From positions 18,993 to 82,992 of the forward strand of contig JAHEYU010000017.1 in the NCBI GenBank assembly GCA_023251435.1: a stretch of 64,000 bases of DNA, given 5' to 3'. The position numbers and the translations under genes are program-made. This stretch comes from Bacteroidota bacterium. GTDB taxonomy: Bacteria; Bacteroidota; Bacteroidia; Bacteroidales; Prolixibacteraceae. Below, one piece after another: positions 43,106 to 52,039 of the stretch. The notes under the pieces were generated by a model that did no database searches, was not told the DNA's origin, and was given only the letters and a program-made list of their open reading frames with translations. How positions within the stretch are numbered: the first letter of the stretch is position 1; each line of letters starts with the position of its first letter.

Positions 43106-43119
43106 AAACAAGTACTACG

Positions 43120-43126
43120 CCTTAAC
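43120..43126 (+). repeat. Possible cassette 3' boundary
   Basis: CCTTAAC complements GTTAAGG at 41898-41904 exactly over 7 bp. No conserved element core follows; a 7-bp match can be chance. Confidence 0.3.
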
Positions 43127-43147
43127 ACATAAAACAAGAACTCTCAC

Positions 43148-43564
43148 ATGGCAGAAAACAAAACAAAACCAACATCCTCAAGCGTTGAAGAGTTTATCAA
43201 CAGCATTAAGGACGAACAAAAGCGAAATGACAGTTTTGTGCTTTTGGAAATGATGAAAAAAGCAACTGGTGAAGAGCCAAAAATGTGGGGAAGTTCGCTC
43301 ATAGGTTTTGGTCAGGTAAGGCTAAAAAGCCCTAATACCGGTAGGGAAGTAGATTGGCTGCGGCTCGGATTTTCTCCCCGAAAAGCAAATCTTTCATTGT
43401 ACATCAGCGGCGATATTAATCATCAGCACGCTGAAGCGCTTAAAAAGCTGGGCAAACATAAAACAGGCGTCGGCTGCCTCTACATCAACAAGCTGGAGGA
43501 TGTTGATATGAAAATTCTGAAGGGAATGATAGAAACATCATTAACCATCGAATACTTTTCCTAA
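43148..43564 (+). CDS. DUF1801 domain protein
   Basis: 138 residues matching the DUF1801 (YdhG-like) fold: VEEFINSIKDEQKRNDSFVL at the N-terminus, then PKMWGSSLIGFGQVR, LRLGFSPRKANLSLYI and GVGCLYINKLEDVD. The protein is small and cytoplasmic; function is unknown, with proposed ligand or stress roles. It is preceded by the possible cassette boundary and followed after 18 bp by a lipoprotein gene. Confidence 0.88.
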   Translation: MAENKTKPTSSSVEEFINSIKDEQKRNDSFVLLEMMKKATGEEPKMWGSSLIGFGQVRLKSPNTGREVDWLRLGFSPRKANLSLYISGDINHQHAEALKKLGKHKTGVGCLYINKLEDVDMKILKGMIETSLTIEYFS

Positions 43565-43582
43565 CTATACCAAATTCAATTA

Positions 43583-44608
43583 ATGAAAATAACCAATCTT
43601 ATCTTACTGTTTGTCATGGGTTTTGGGCTTTCATTCTGTACTCCCGATACTATAAAACCTGAGCCGGTCAACCACGAATTGGGTTGGTTTCCTGCGGCTC
43701 CCCTCAACATCAGCGATTTAAACACTGTATACGACGATTACAACAGCAATATAAATATTACAGGGAAACGGATTTATCTTTATTACTCGACCAATAAAGA
43801 AACCAAAGGCGGCAATTTTGATATATCCAGCCGGTGTATCGACGCGTTTCTTAATTTGGATTCGGATGTTTTTCATTTTTCTGTGGCAAACGATTATCCG
43901 CACTATTCCTATAAGTTGCTGCCTCTAATCAATACCGGAGCTGACGAGTACGGACCTTTTTCATTTTACAGCGATACCCTGACAAATTCCTATACCTTGT
44001 GGTATTTTTTGTATGCCAGCAATCAAAATGGAGATTTCGATATTCGTTTTGCCTTTACAAAATTAGGTGATTGGGGTCATTATCAATCGAGCCAGCAGAT
44101 CCTTGGACCTTTCGAGGCCAAGGTTTTAAACTCAGGAAAAGATGATTTCTATCCTACCATTAATGCCAGTTATTCGAAAATGTATTTTTCATCTAACCGC
44201 GGTCAAAACTATGATATTTACGAGATTGATATGGATTTTAAGAATATCGTGAATTGGCTGAAAAATGGTTCAGATAAACCAGTAAAAAATGATTTACTTT
44301 CGGGTGCTAATGACGATAAATGTCCGTACATCAAAGGAAATCTGATGGTCTTTGCCTCGAATAATACTGCTGGTTTTGGCGGTTTCGATTTATGGTATTC
44401 GGTTTTTGAAAACGGGAAATGGAACAAACCAGAAAACTTTGGGCCTGAAATCAATACAAAATTCGATGAATACCGACCTGTAATCGAATATTTTCCCGAT
44501 TCAGAAAATGATTTAATGATTTTTTCGTCGAACCGGCCAGGTGGAAAAGGTGGTTATGATCTGTATTATACCGGGATTTCGAAAATGATAAAAACTAACA
44601 AAAAATAG
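43583..44608 (+). CDS. PD40 (TolB-like propeller) lipoprotein
   Basis: 341 residues with a lipoprotein signal (GLSFC, Cys about 19). The C-terminal two-thirds carry PD40-type blades: FYPTINASYSKMYFSSNRGQ, DKCPYIKGNLMVFASNN and LMIFSSNRPGGKGGYDLYY. Such proteins bind peptidoglycan-associated partners or glycans in the envelope. There is no OmpA domain, in contrast to many PD40 proteins of the phylum. Its neighbour 44628-45296 is 19 bp downstream, and the two are probably co-transcribed. Confidence 0.82.
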   Translation: MKITNLILLFVMGFGLSFCTPDTIKPEPVNHELGWFPAAPLNISDLNTVYDDYNSNINITGKRIYLYYSTNKETKGGNFDISSRCIDAFLNLDSDVFHFSVANDYPHYSYKLLPLINTGADEYGPFSFYSDTLTNSYTLWYFLYASNQNGDFDIRFAFTKLGDWGHYQSSQQILGPFEAKVLNSGKDDFYPTINASYSKMYFSSNRGQNYDIYEIDMDFKNIVNWLKNGSDKPVKNDLLSGANDDKCPYIKGNLMVFASNNTAGFGGFDLWYSVFENGKWNKPENFGPEINTKFDEYRPVIEYFPDSENDLMIFSSNRPGGKGGYDLYYTGISKMIKTNKK

Positions 44609-44627
44609 AAATAAAACTATTAAAGAT

Positions 44628-45296
44628 ATGAAAACTGTTAAAATTTACCTGATCATTGTTTTTATCATGTCGTCGAAGATGTTGTTTAGCCAACAGATCG
44701 ATTCTTTTCTGCAGGATTATCACTTTTACAAGTTACTTCATCCCGAAAAAGCAAATGAGTACACTGGCATTCAGGGAAATCCATATCTGAACAGCGAATT
44801 TGCCGAAGGAGTGTTTTTCCTGAAGGATACTTCGAAGGTTAAATTGCCGGTTCGGTACAACATTTACTCCGACGAAATGGAATATCAGCAAAAAGGGATA
44901 AATTTTGTGGTCGGAAATCCTGAATCTCTGAACAGGATATTGCTTGGGGAATCGGTTTTTGTTTATCTGCCGTTTATTCAGAAGGGCGGATATTTCGAAT
45001 TGTTCGAATCGGGTAAATGCTTTCTGGTTCAGAAGAGAAGGGTGAAGTTTAAACCTGCCGAGGGACCAAAACCCGTTGAAGGATTTGCTATTCCGGCCAA
45101 ATTTGTGAAAGAACCTGATATCTTTTATATCGTGGTTAATCATTCGGAAGCAATTAAAATAGCGAATATGAAGTCGGTATTAGATGCTTTGAAGGATCAG
45201 AAACCAAAAATTGAAAGCTTCATCAAACAGGAAAAAATTAAAAATACAAGGCAGGATAATCTCATTAAAATTGTGAAATACTACAACAGCCTTTAA
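44628..45296 (+). CDS. Exported hypothetical protein
   Basis: 222 residues with a signal peptide (about 1-22, ending FSQQ). No family recognised. The centre holds a beta-rich domain (KLPVRYNIYSDEMEYQQKG, VGNPESLNRILLGE). That pattern resembles Bacteroidota periplasmic proteins of unknown role, with a helical C-terminus (IKIVKYYNSL). It is co-directional with the PD40 lipoprotein, followed by a repeat and then convergent rnpA. Confidence 0.7.
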   Translation: MKTVKIYLIIVFIMSSKMLFSQQIDSFLQDYHFYKLLHPEKANEYTGIQGNPYLNSEFAEGVFFLKDTSKVKLPVRYNIYSDEMEYQQKGINFVVGNPESLNRILLGESVFVYLPFIQKGGYFELFESGKCFLVQKRRVKFKPAEGPKPVEGFAIPAKFVKEPDIFYIVVNHSEAIKIANMKSVLDALKDQKPKIESFIKQEKIKNTRQDNLIKIVKYYNSL

Positions 45297-45371
45297 GCAG
45301 AAAAAGAAGTAGTGATCAAAAATGATTGTTTGGTTTATTTACCTATTTGCTTTTCTTAACAGTCAATGGTT

Positions 45372-45454
45372 GTCATTCATAGTCATTCATAGTCATTCTG
45401 TTGATATTTATCGTTTCAGTGCAACTTAATGACAACCAATGACAACCAAATGAC
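45372..45454. repeat. GTCATT-phased intergenic repeat, copy 3
   Basis: GTCATT words start at 45372, 45382 and 45392 (10-bp steps), then inverted AATGAC at 45428, 45438 and 45449 (10-11-bp steps), a near-perfect mirror arrangement. The upstream ACCTATTTG is shared with copy 2. It lies between two convergent genes. Confidence 0.75.
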
Positions 45455-45517
45455 TTTTAATGGCCAACCATAAATTTGCAGATATTCATAAAATCAAAAT
45501 ACGAGGTGCCTCTGTAC

Positions 45518-45898
45518 TCAAAGTTTTGCCAATAGCTTTTTAAACGCCGAAATCATGCTTTTTTCGATCTGAGCAAATTCGGCAATGTCTTTGCCGATAT
45601 AAACGAACATGACGGCTAAATGAAGCTCTTTTGCGGTTATTTCGGCGTAGAATGTAGGTTTGTGCAGGCGATATGCTTCGCGCATTCGTCTTTTCAGCAG
45701 GTTTCGTTTTACGGCGCGTTTAAAGTTCCGCTTCGAAACCGTAAAAGCAGCCAGAACAGGGTAGGGTTGGGGCAGTTCGGTTTTCAGAAAAACAACTTTG
45801 AGCGGATACGACAGAAAGGATTCGCCGGAAGTGAATAAATCTTCGATCATTTTCTGGCTGCAAAGCCGTTCTTCTTTATGTAATGTGAATCCTTCCAT
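45518..45898 (-). CDS. rnpA: Ribonuclease P protein component
   Basis: 126 residues from the ATG at 45898 (MEGFTLHKEERLCS); an upstream in-frame ATG adds six residues. The RNA-binding signature is FKRAVKRNLLKRRMREAYR. It assists the RNase P RNA in maturing tRNA 5' ends. The rnpB RNA and rpmH are not here; in this phylum rnpA commonly neighbours hemD, as here. A terminator separates it from hemD upstream. Confidence 0.95.
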   Translation of the reverse strand: MEGFTLHKEERLCSQKMIEDLFTSGESFLSYPLKVVFLKTELPQPYPVLAAFTVSKRNFKRAVKRNLLKRRMREAYRLHKPTFYAEITAKELHLAVMFVYIGKDIAEFAQIEKSMISAFKKLLAKL

Positions 45899-45914
45899 AA
45901 ACCGAAAGTACAAC

Positions 45915-45945
45915 AAAAAAGGGGAAAATCGATTTCCCCTTTTTT
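45915..45945 (-). terminator. Terminator after hemD
   Basis: AAAAAAGGGGAAA and TTTCCCCTTTTTT form a 13-bp stem around TCGA. It lies just after the hemD stop (leftward) and just upstream of rnpA, so rnpA should have its own promoter or rely on read-through. Confidence 0.85.
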
Positions 45946-45969
45946 GTAAGTATTTGTTTGTTTTGGCAA

Positions 45970-46716
45970 TTAACCTTTGTTGTGCTTTTTGATGTATTGC
46001 TCCAGAGCCATTGTCATCGAAGGGGCTTCAACTGTTGGCGCTTCAATGTCGAGGCGGAGTCCTGCTTCAATTACGGCTTTGGCAGTTGCAGGTCCAAAGC
46101 AGGCAATCTTAGTACTGTCCTGTTCAAACGTTGGAAAATTCTGCATCAGCGACTGAATTCCTGAAGGACTGAAAAACACCAGGATATCGTAATTTACGTC
46201 TTTCAGGTCGGATAAATCGCTGCTGACGGTTTTGTAGAAAATAGCCTTGGTGTATTTGTATGCAGCTTTGTCTATCAGCGATGTAATTTCGGGTTGATTG
46301 ACTTGCGAAACAGGCAAAAGGAATTTCTCTTCCTTGTGTTTTTTCATCACTTCAATCAAATCAGCAAATCTTCCGGCGCCATAAAATATTTTCCGTTTGC
46401 GGTAAACAATGTATTTCTGCAGATAGAAAGCGGTGGCTTCCGAAATGCAAAAGTATTTCATTGTGTCGGGAATGGTTAAACGCATTTCGGCGCTCATTCT
46501 GAAGTAGTGATCAATACCAGTTCTGCTTGTAAAAATCACGGCTGAATGTTCCAGAATTTGCACCCTGGTTTGCCTGAACTCTTTGGCAGATACACCTTCA
46601 ACCTGAATGAAGGGACGGAAGTCAACCTGTATATTGTTTTTTTCAGCCAGATCAAAATAAGGCGATTTGGCTGTTTCAGGCTTTGGCTGCGAAACTAAAA
46701 TTTTCTTGATCTTCAA
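45970..46716 (-). CDS. hemD: Uroporphyrinogen-III synthase
   Basis: 248 residues, matching the divergent Bacteroidota HemD: KKILVSQPKPETAKSPYFDLA, VIFTSRTGIDHYFRM, and a C-terminal FFSPSGIQSLMQNFP with ACFGPATAKAVIEAGL. It cyclises hydroxymethylbilane for heme and sirohaem synthesis. HemD is poorly conserved but these blocks are diagnostic. It follows the DUF4271 gene with a 33-bp gap, a pairing typical of the phylum. Confidence 0.9.
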   Translation of the reverse strand: MKIKKILVSQPKPETAKSPYFDLAEKNNIQVDFRPFIQVEGVSAKEFRQTRVQILEHSAVIFTSRTGIDHYFRMSAEMRLTIPDTMKYFCISEATAFYLQKYIVYRKRKIFYGAGRFADLIEVMKKHKEEKFLLPVSQVNQPEITSLIDKAAYKYTKAIFYKTVSSDLSDLKDVNYDILVFFSPSGIQSLMQNFPTFEQDSTKIACFGPATAKAVIEAGLRLDIEAPTVEAPSMTMALEQYIKKHNKG

Positions 46717-46748
46717 AGTAAATGCTTTTAAATTTAATTTTTTTCCAC

Positions 46749-47729
46749 CTAAATCAACAAAATATTGTAGATCAGTATCAATGGTAAAAATTCAAGGGTA
46801 CAAAGGTATAAAATCAAATATGAAATTGAGAAATGTTTTTTCAAGAATATTTTAGCTCCTCTCATGAGCGATAAAAAATAGAATATCACTATGATTCCTA
46901 ATCCAATGAATAGCAGCGGTTCGGGCTGGTAGAGCGGAACAAAGGCGATAATGGCAGTTAATGGCAGCAGGAATAAACCCAGCACACGGTTGTAAACGGT
47001 TATACTGAAAAGGTATTCCTGAACTTCCTGCCGGCTCTCGGTGAGGATTCCGATGATCGAATAAATCAGTTTTTTCGCCGTAAAATATCCGATAAGCATC
47101 CCAATGCAGACCAGATACATATAGTATGATTTTGTGAACCCCAGATTAATCTTGAATGCACTAAGAAATTGGTATCCAAACAATGGCAATATCATGGTAA
47201 AGACTAAATCGAGCCTGAATGATGCATGGAAAAGATTAAAGTAGCGCTCGCGCAATGCCCGGTTAAAGGTCGAATAATTGATGGTTGCCTGTAACAGCTG
47301 GCTCAGATACTTGTTGAAAATCAGACGAACGGTGGCAAACAGAAAAAAAGCAAGTACCAGCACGCCAACCAGCCAGTCGGGATTAGTACGTGTCATTTTT
47401 TTACCCGGAAATACAACTTCCACTTTATCCAAAACGGTATGCAGCGAGTCGTAGGGAATGGGTTCAAGTAAATTTTTCTGGTAGTCGTAAAAATTGTCGT
47501 ACGCTTTCCTGAATTGCGACCATTCAGGTCTGTAGGCAAAATATATTACACTATCTGGCGCTATGTAATTGGCATTCAGAGAGTCAAGCAAGGTTGAGTC
47601 GAGCATATTTATTGTGCCCGATTCTACTTGTGATTTAAAATAATTGGTTTTAAAAGCAGGCTCGTTCAAATTCAGGTTTGAGGTTATAGTATCTGATTTG
47701 AATTGAATGGATTGCATACCGACTGGCAA
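46749..47729 (-). CDS. DUF4271 membrane protein
   Basis: 326 residues (322 if the ATG at 47717 is used). A hydrophilic N-terminal part of about 115 residues is followed by some six transmembrane helices from about 116 onward (LVGVLVLAFFLFATVRLIF; LVFTMILPLFGY; LFLLPLTAIIAFVPLY; LLFIGLGIIVIFYFLSLM). It matches DUF4271, of unknown function, usually next to hemD. It is divergent from the dihydrouridine synthase gene. Confidence 0.85.
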   Translation of the reverse strand: MPVGMQSIQFKSDTITSNLNLNEPAFKTNYFKSQVESGTINMLDSTLLDSLNANYIAPDSVIYFAYRPEWSQFRKAYDNFYDYQKNLLEPIPYDSLHTVLDKVEVVFPGKKMTRTNPDWLVGVLVLAFFLFATVRLIFNKYLSQLLQATINYSTFNRALRERYFNLFHASFRLDLVFTMILPLFGYQFLSAFKINLGFTKSYYMYLVCIGMLIGYFTAKKLIYSIIGILTESRQEVQEYLFSITVYNRVLGLFLLPLTAIIAFVPLYQPEPLLFIGLGIIVIFYFLSLMRGAKIFLKKHFSISYLILYLCTLEFLPLILIYNILLI

Positions 47730-47815
47730 ATGTATAAGTTTGTGGCCGCAAAAGTAGTGATTAATAGTTTTTATCCGATCACTTCATCAGGCAAATCATT
47801 TTAAATTTTGTACAC

Positions 47816-48769
47816 ATGGCTCCAAAACCGGAAATTATATACCAGGCACCTTTGCAGGGATTTACTGATTTTACCTACCGAAATGTATATCAGGAAGTTT
47901 ACGATGGTATTTCGAAATACTTTATACCTTACCTTTCGTATATCAGAGGAAAAGAAATTAAAAAATCGCTTTTAAAAGAAATTCTTCCTGAAAATAACAA
48001 AGCATTGCCTGCAGTTCCTCAGGTATTATTTTCCGATACTACCGAGCTGTTCGAATTGGTTTCTATACTGGTTGACAACGGTTATAATGAGATTAATCTT
48101 AATTTGGGCTGTCCGTACCCAATGGCTACCAACCGCGGACGCGGTGCGGCCTGGCTCGAAAAACCGGAAGATTTGAACGAAACGCTTCAGCAGCTTTTCG
48201 CAAAAGAATTTCCAACAAAATTTTCGGTTAAGATGCGGGCCGGAATGAAGAACAATCAGGAATTTAAACCTGTGCTCGAAATTTTAAACCAGTTTTCGCT
48301 CGAAGAAATCATCTTTCATCCGCGAACTGCTAACCAGATGTACGACGGGAAAGCCGATCCTTCACTTTTTGCAGAGGCACTTTCGCTCACAAAACACCCT
48401 CTGGTTTACAATGGCGATATTTTTTCGGTAACCGATTTTCAGGTATTAAAAACCATTTTACCCCAACAAAATAGCTGGATGACCGGACGCGGTTTGTTGA
48501 TGGATCCATCGCTGGCTATGCGCCTGAACGGAGAGGAGATGGAAGCGAAACAACGAAAACTGAAATTGAAAGAATTTCACGACCGGCTGTTTCTTGAATA
48601 CTCGGATCGTTTGCAGGGAAGCGGCCATTTACTTACAAAAATGACGCAATTCTGGAGCTATTTCTGCGAATCGTTTGAAAATCCGCACAAAGCCATGAAA
48701 TTGGTTAAAAAATCGGGCAACGTACTGAAATACAATGCAGCAGTGGTTGAAATTTTCAGGAACTTTTGA
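47816..48769 (+). CDS. tRNA-dihydrouridine synthase (Dus family)
   Basis: 317 residues, FMN TIM-barrel: YQAPLQGFTDFTYRN (FMN phosphate region), NLGCPYPMATNRGRGAAWL with the catalytic Cys, FSVKMRAGMKN, IIFHPRTANQMYDG and VYNGDIFS, then MTGRGLLMDPSL. It reduces uridines in tRNA D-loops. The exact target position (DusA, B or C) is not clear. It is monocistronic. Confidence 0.93.
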   Translation: MAPKPEIIYQAPLQGFTDFTYRNVYQEVYDGISKYFIPYLSYIRGKEIKKSLLKEILPENNKALPAVPQVLFSDTTELFELVSILVDNGYNEINLNLGCPYPMATNRGRGAAWLEKPEDLNETLQQLFAKEFPTKFSVKMRAGMKNNQEFKPVLEILNQFSLEEIIFHPRTANQMYDGKADPSLFAEALSLTKHPLVYNGDIFSVTDFQVLKTILPQQNSWMTGRGLLMDPSLAMRLNGEEMEAKQRKLKLKEFHDRLFLEYSDRLQGSGHLLTKMTQFWSYFCESFENPHKAMKLVKKSGNVLKYNAAVVEIFRNF

Positions 48770-48841
48770 TGAATTAAATAAACTGAAGGATTGAAGTAAT
48801 TCATTGTAGTTGCTGACTGTGACTGAACACTGACCACTTCT

Positions 48842-48991
48842 TCAGGAGCAGTTCTCTTCCTCGTATTCTGCCATTAAATACATGAGTTTTTCGAGCTCGT
48901 CGGCTTCCTCGGTATCTTCAGGCGCGTCGCAGATTTCCAAAAACCTTTTCAGCGCCTCCCGGTAATCATCCTCTGTGTAAAGTGTTTCCAT
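48842..48991 (-). CDS. 49-residue acidic protein, remnant-like N-terminus of a HigA-type antitoxin
   Basis: METLYTEDDYREALKRFLE is followed by ICDAPEDTEEADELEKL and an acidic end. This resembles the N-terminal module of COG5499-type HTH antitoxins, but the HTH part is absent because a TGA follows after 49 codons. It may be a free-standing small protein or the remnant of a toxin-antitoxin locus. The rest of 48770-49145 holds nothing recognised. Confidence 0.45.
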   Translation of the reverse strand: METLYTEDDYREALKRFLEICDAPEDTEEADELEKLMYLMAEYEEENCS

Positions 48992-49145
48992 CATCCGGCC
49001 ATCTTTTGTTCCTGACTAGTAAAATGCAGATTATAAGATGACTAAATGGATGTCTTCACTTAAAAGATATTCAAAAACCAATATTCAATAACGAATATCC
49101 AAATTTCGGGCAAACTTGGAACTTGGAACCTGAAACTTTGAACGT

Positions 49146-51947
49146 TTAGTGTGCATCCAGCCAGTTATCTCCTGCATTTATTTCAACAGTCAGCGGCACG
49201 CCAATGTTTACAGCATTCTCCATTTCATGTTTTACAATGGTTTTCACCTGTTCGAGTTCCGAGATCAAAGCATCAAAATTCAACTCATCGTGTACCTGAA
49301 GGATCATTTTCGATTGAAGTCGCTGTTTCTTCAGTTCTTTCCAAATGTTGATCATTGCAATTTTAATCACATCGGCAGCAGATCCCTGAATGGGCGCATT
49401 GATGGCATTTCGTTCAGCCATTCCACGAACCATCGAATTGGCCGAATTGATGTCGGTCAGGTAGCGTTTCCGTCCTTTGATGGTTTCTACATAACCAACA
49501 TTACGGGCGTTTTCAATACTTTTATCCATGTAATTTTTAACATCAGGAAAGTTTTCGAAATATCCGTCAATCAATTCCTTGGCTTCTGTACGCGAAATGT
49601 TCAGCCTTGCCGATAAACCGAAAGCCGAAATTCCGTAAATGATTCCGAAGTTGGCTGTTTTGGCTTTCCGGCGCATGTCCGAAGTAACTTCTTCGAGCGG
49701 TATTTTGTAAATTTTGGAAGCGGTGATAGCGTGAATATCCTGGTTGTTGCTGAATGCTTCGATCATTTGTTTGTCCTGACTCAAAGCTGCCATGATGCGC
49801 AGTTCAATTTGCGAGTAGTCGGCAGAAAGGAAAGTATGAAGTGAATCAGACGGAATAAACGCCTTGCGCAGTTCACGGCCATTTTCGTCGCGAATCGGAA
49901 TGTTCTGCAAATTCGGGTTGGTCGAACTTAGTCGTCCGGTAGCAGCAATTGCCTGATTGTATGACGTATGAAGTTTTCCTGTATTCGGATTGATCAACAA
50001 AGGCAGCGCTTCCACATAAGTCGAAAGCAGTTTTTTCAGGCCTCTGAATTCGAGTATTTTGCCAATGATCGGGTGTTTGTCCGCTAGTTTTTCAAGTGTT
50101 TCTTCGGCAGTTGAGTATTGCTTTGTCTTGGTCATTTTTGCATTCGGATCAATTTTCAGCTTTTCGAACAGGATGACGCCAAGTTGTTTGGGCGACGAAA
50201 CATTAAATTCCTCGCCGGCCATTTCAATTATTTCCTTTTCAATGTCAATGAGTTGGGTACGCAAAACTTCGGCATACACTTTTAATTCGCCGGTGTTCAG
50301 GTTCACTCCGGCGCGTTCCATGTCGGCCAAAACGTAAATCAGCGGCATTTCAATTTCATCGAAAAGTTTGCGTGTTCTGCTTTCGTTCAGGTCTTTTTCG
50401 ATGGCTATTTTCAGTTGCAAAGTCAGGTCGGCATCTTCGCAGGCATAATCGCGCAATTGCTCGGGTTTTGCATCGCGCATTGTCTTTTGAAACAATCCTT
50501 TTCCCCCAATAAGTGTGTCAGTGGTTATTTTCTGATAATTCAGGTATAATTCGCACAAATAATCCAGGTTGTGGCGCAAATCAGGCTGAATAAGGTAATG
50601 CGCAATCATGGTATCGAACAGCGGTCCTTTCAGTTCAACGCCGTAATTCAACAACATCGAAAGATCATATTTGATGTTCTGACCGATTTTGGTAATGTTT
50701 TCATCGCCAAAAACAAGCCTGAATTCCTGCACAATTTCGGTCGCTTTCTGCCGGTCGGCTGGCAAAGCTACACAATATGCTTCGTGGCTGCGGAAAGCAA
50801 ACGACATGCAAACCAATTCTGAAGTTAGCGTATCGAGGCCTGTTGTTTCCGTATCGAAACAAAATTCTTTCTGAACCGACAATTCAGCGCGCAGGCTGGC
50901 GCGTTGTTCAGCCGTTTCGATGAGATAATACTGATGAGGAACGGTCGAAAAAGTATTCAGATTGGTTACTTCAGCAGTTTTAACTTCAGGAGCAGAAACG
51001 GGCCCACCAAACAAAGTTCCCTGCTGAAACAATGAATCAGAAACCGACTGCGGTTGTGGTTTTGCTTCCTGTTTTTTAATCAGTTGCCTGAATTCCAGAT
51101 CAGAATAAATTTCATTCAGCTTCTTTATGTCGGGATCTTCCATTACGAGTTTGGTTTCGTCAAAATCAACAGGAACATCCAGAATAATTTTGGCCAGTTC
51201 ACGCGACATGCGCACCTGCTGCTCAAATTCAACAAGGTTTTCCTTCAGTTTTCCCTTTTGTGAGTCAATATTCTGGTAAAGTCCTTCAACCGATTTAAAT
51301 TCTGAAACCAATTTCATGGCTGTTTTCGGACCTACACCTGGACAGCCAGGAATATTGTCGGATGTGTCGCCCATCAGGCCAAGCACATCAATTACCTGCC
51401 ACGGTTCGTCCACCATAAAGTTTTCCTGAACTTCGGGAATTCCCCATATTTCAGGAGCTTCGCCGCCGCGCGAAGGTTTGTACATGAAAATATTTTCGGA
51501 AACCAACTGTGCGTAATCCTTGTCGGGCGTCATCATGTAGGTGGTATAGCCCATCGTTTCAGCCTTTTTGGCCAGTGTACCGATCACATCGTCGGCTTCG
51601 AAACCAGCTTTTTCCAAAATTGGAATGTGGTAAGCTTCGATGATATTCCGGATATAAGGTATTGATTTGCGCAAATCTTCGGGCATTTCATCGCGGTTTG
51701 CTTTGTACGCGTCAAACATTTCGTGCCTGAAAGTGGGAATATTCAGATCGAAAACCACTGCAATATGCGTGGGTTTTTGTTCCCGCAGCAATTGCTCCAG
51801 AATATTTACGAAACCCAGCATGGCCGAGGTGTTTAGTCCTTTTGAGTTGAAACGCGGGTTTTTAATAAATGCAAAATACGATCTGTAAATCAGCGCATAG
51901 GCGTCTAACAGGAAAAGCCGTTTATCGGGAATGTTGTTTTCTAACAT
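49146..51947 (-). CDS. polA: DNA polymerase I
   Basis: 933 residues with all three domains. These are a 5' nuclease (about 1-300: FLLDAYALIYRSYFAF, GFEADDVIGTLA); an intact DEDD 3'-5' exonuclease (CFDTETTGLDTL, IGQNIKYDLSML, YACEDADLTL); and a family A polymerase (SADYSQIELRIMA, MRRKAKTANFGIIYG, LQVHDELN). The exonuclease keeps its metal ligands, unlike many Gram-positive enzymes, so proofreading is expected. It acts in Okazaki processing and repair. Confidence 0.98.
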   Translation of the reverse strand: MLENNIPDKRLFLLDAYALIYRSYFAFIKNPRFNSKGLNTSAMLGFVNILEQLLREQKPTHIAVVFDLNIPTFRHEMFDAYKANRDEMPEDLRKSIPYIRNIIEAYHIPILEKAGFEADDVIGTLAKKAETMGYTTYMMTPDKDYAQLVSENIFMYKPSRGGEAPEIWGIPEVQENFMVDEPWQVIDVLGLMGDTSDNIPGCPGVGPKTAMKLVSEFKSVEGLYQNIDSQKGKLKENLVEFEQQVRMSRELAKIILDVPVDFDETKLVMEDPDIKKLNEIYSDLEFRQLIKKQEAKPQPQSVSDSLFQQGTLFGGPVSAPEVKTAEVTNLNTFSTVPHQYYLIETAEQRASLRAELSVQKEFCFDTETTGLDTLTSELVCMSFAFRSHEAYCVALPADRQKATEIVQEFRLVFGDENITKIGQNIKYDLSMLLNYGVELKGPLFDTMIAHYLIQPDLRHNLDYLCELYLNYQKITTDTLIGGKGLFQKTMRDAKPEQLRDYACEDADLTLQLKIAIEKDLNESRTRKLFDEIEMPLIYVLADMERAGVNLNTGELKVYAEVLRTQLIDIEKEIIEMAGEEFNVSSPKQLGVILFEKLKIDPNAKMTKTKQYSTAEETLEKLADKHPIIGKILEFRGLKKLLSTYVEALPLLINPNTGKLHTSYNQAIAATGRLSSTNPNLQNIPIRDENGRELRKAFIPSDSLHTFLSADYSQIELRIMAALSQDKQMIEAFSNNQDIHAITASKIYKIPLEEVTSDMRRKAKTANFGIIYGISAFGLSARLNISRTEAKELIDGYFENFPDVKNYMDKSIENARNVGYVETIKGRKRYLTDINSANSMVRGMAERNAINAPIQGSAADVIKIAMINIWKELKKQRLQSKMILQVHDELNFDALISELEQVKTIVKHEMENAVNIGVPLTVEINAGDNWLDAH

Positions 51948-52039
51948 GGTAGATTGTATTTTTCTTTAAAATTAACGATTAACGAACATCGATTTGATGA
52001 TTAACGATTTCTTGGAAGGAGTTAATCTGCAATCGTTAA

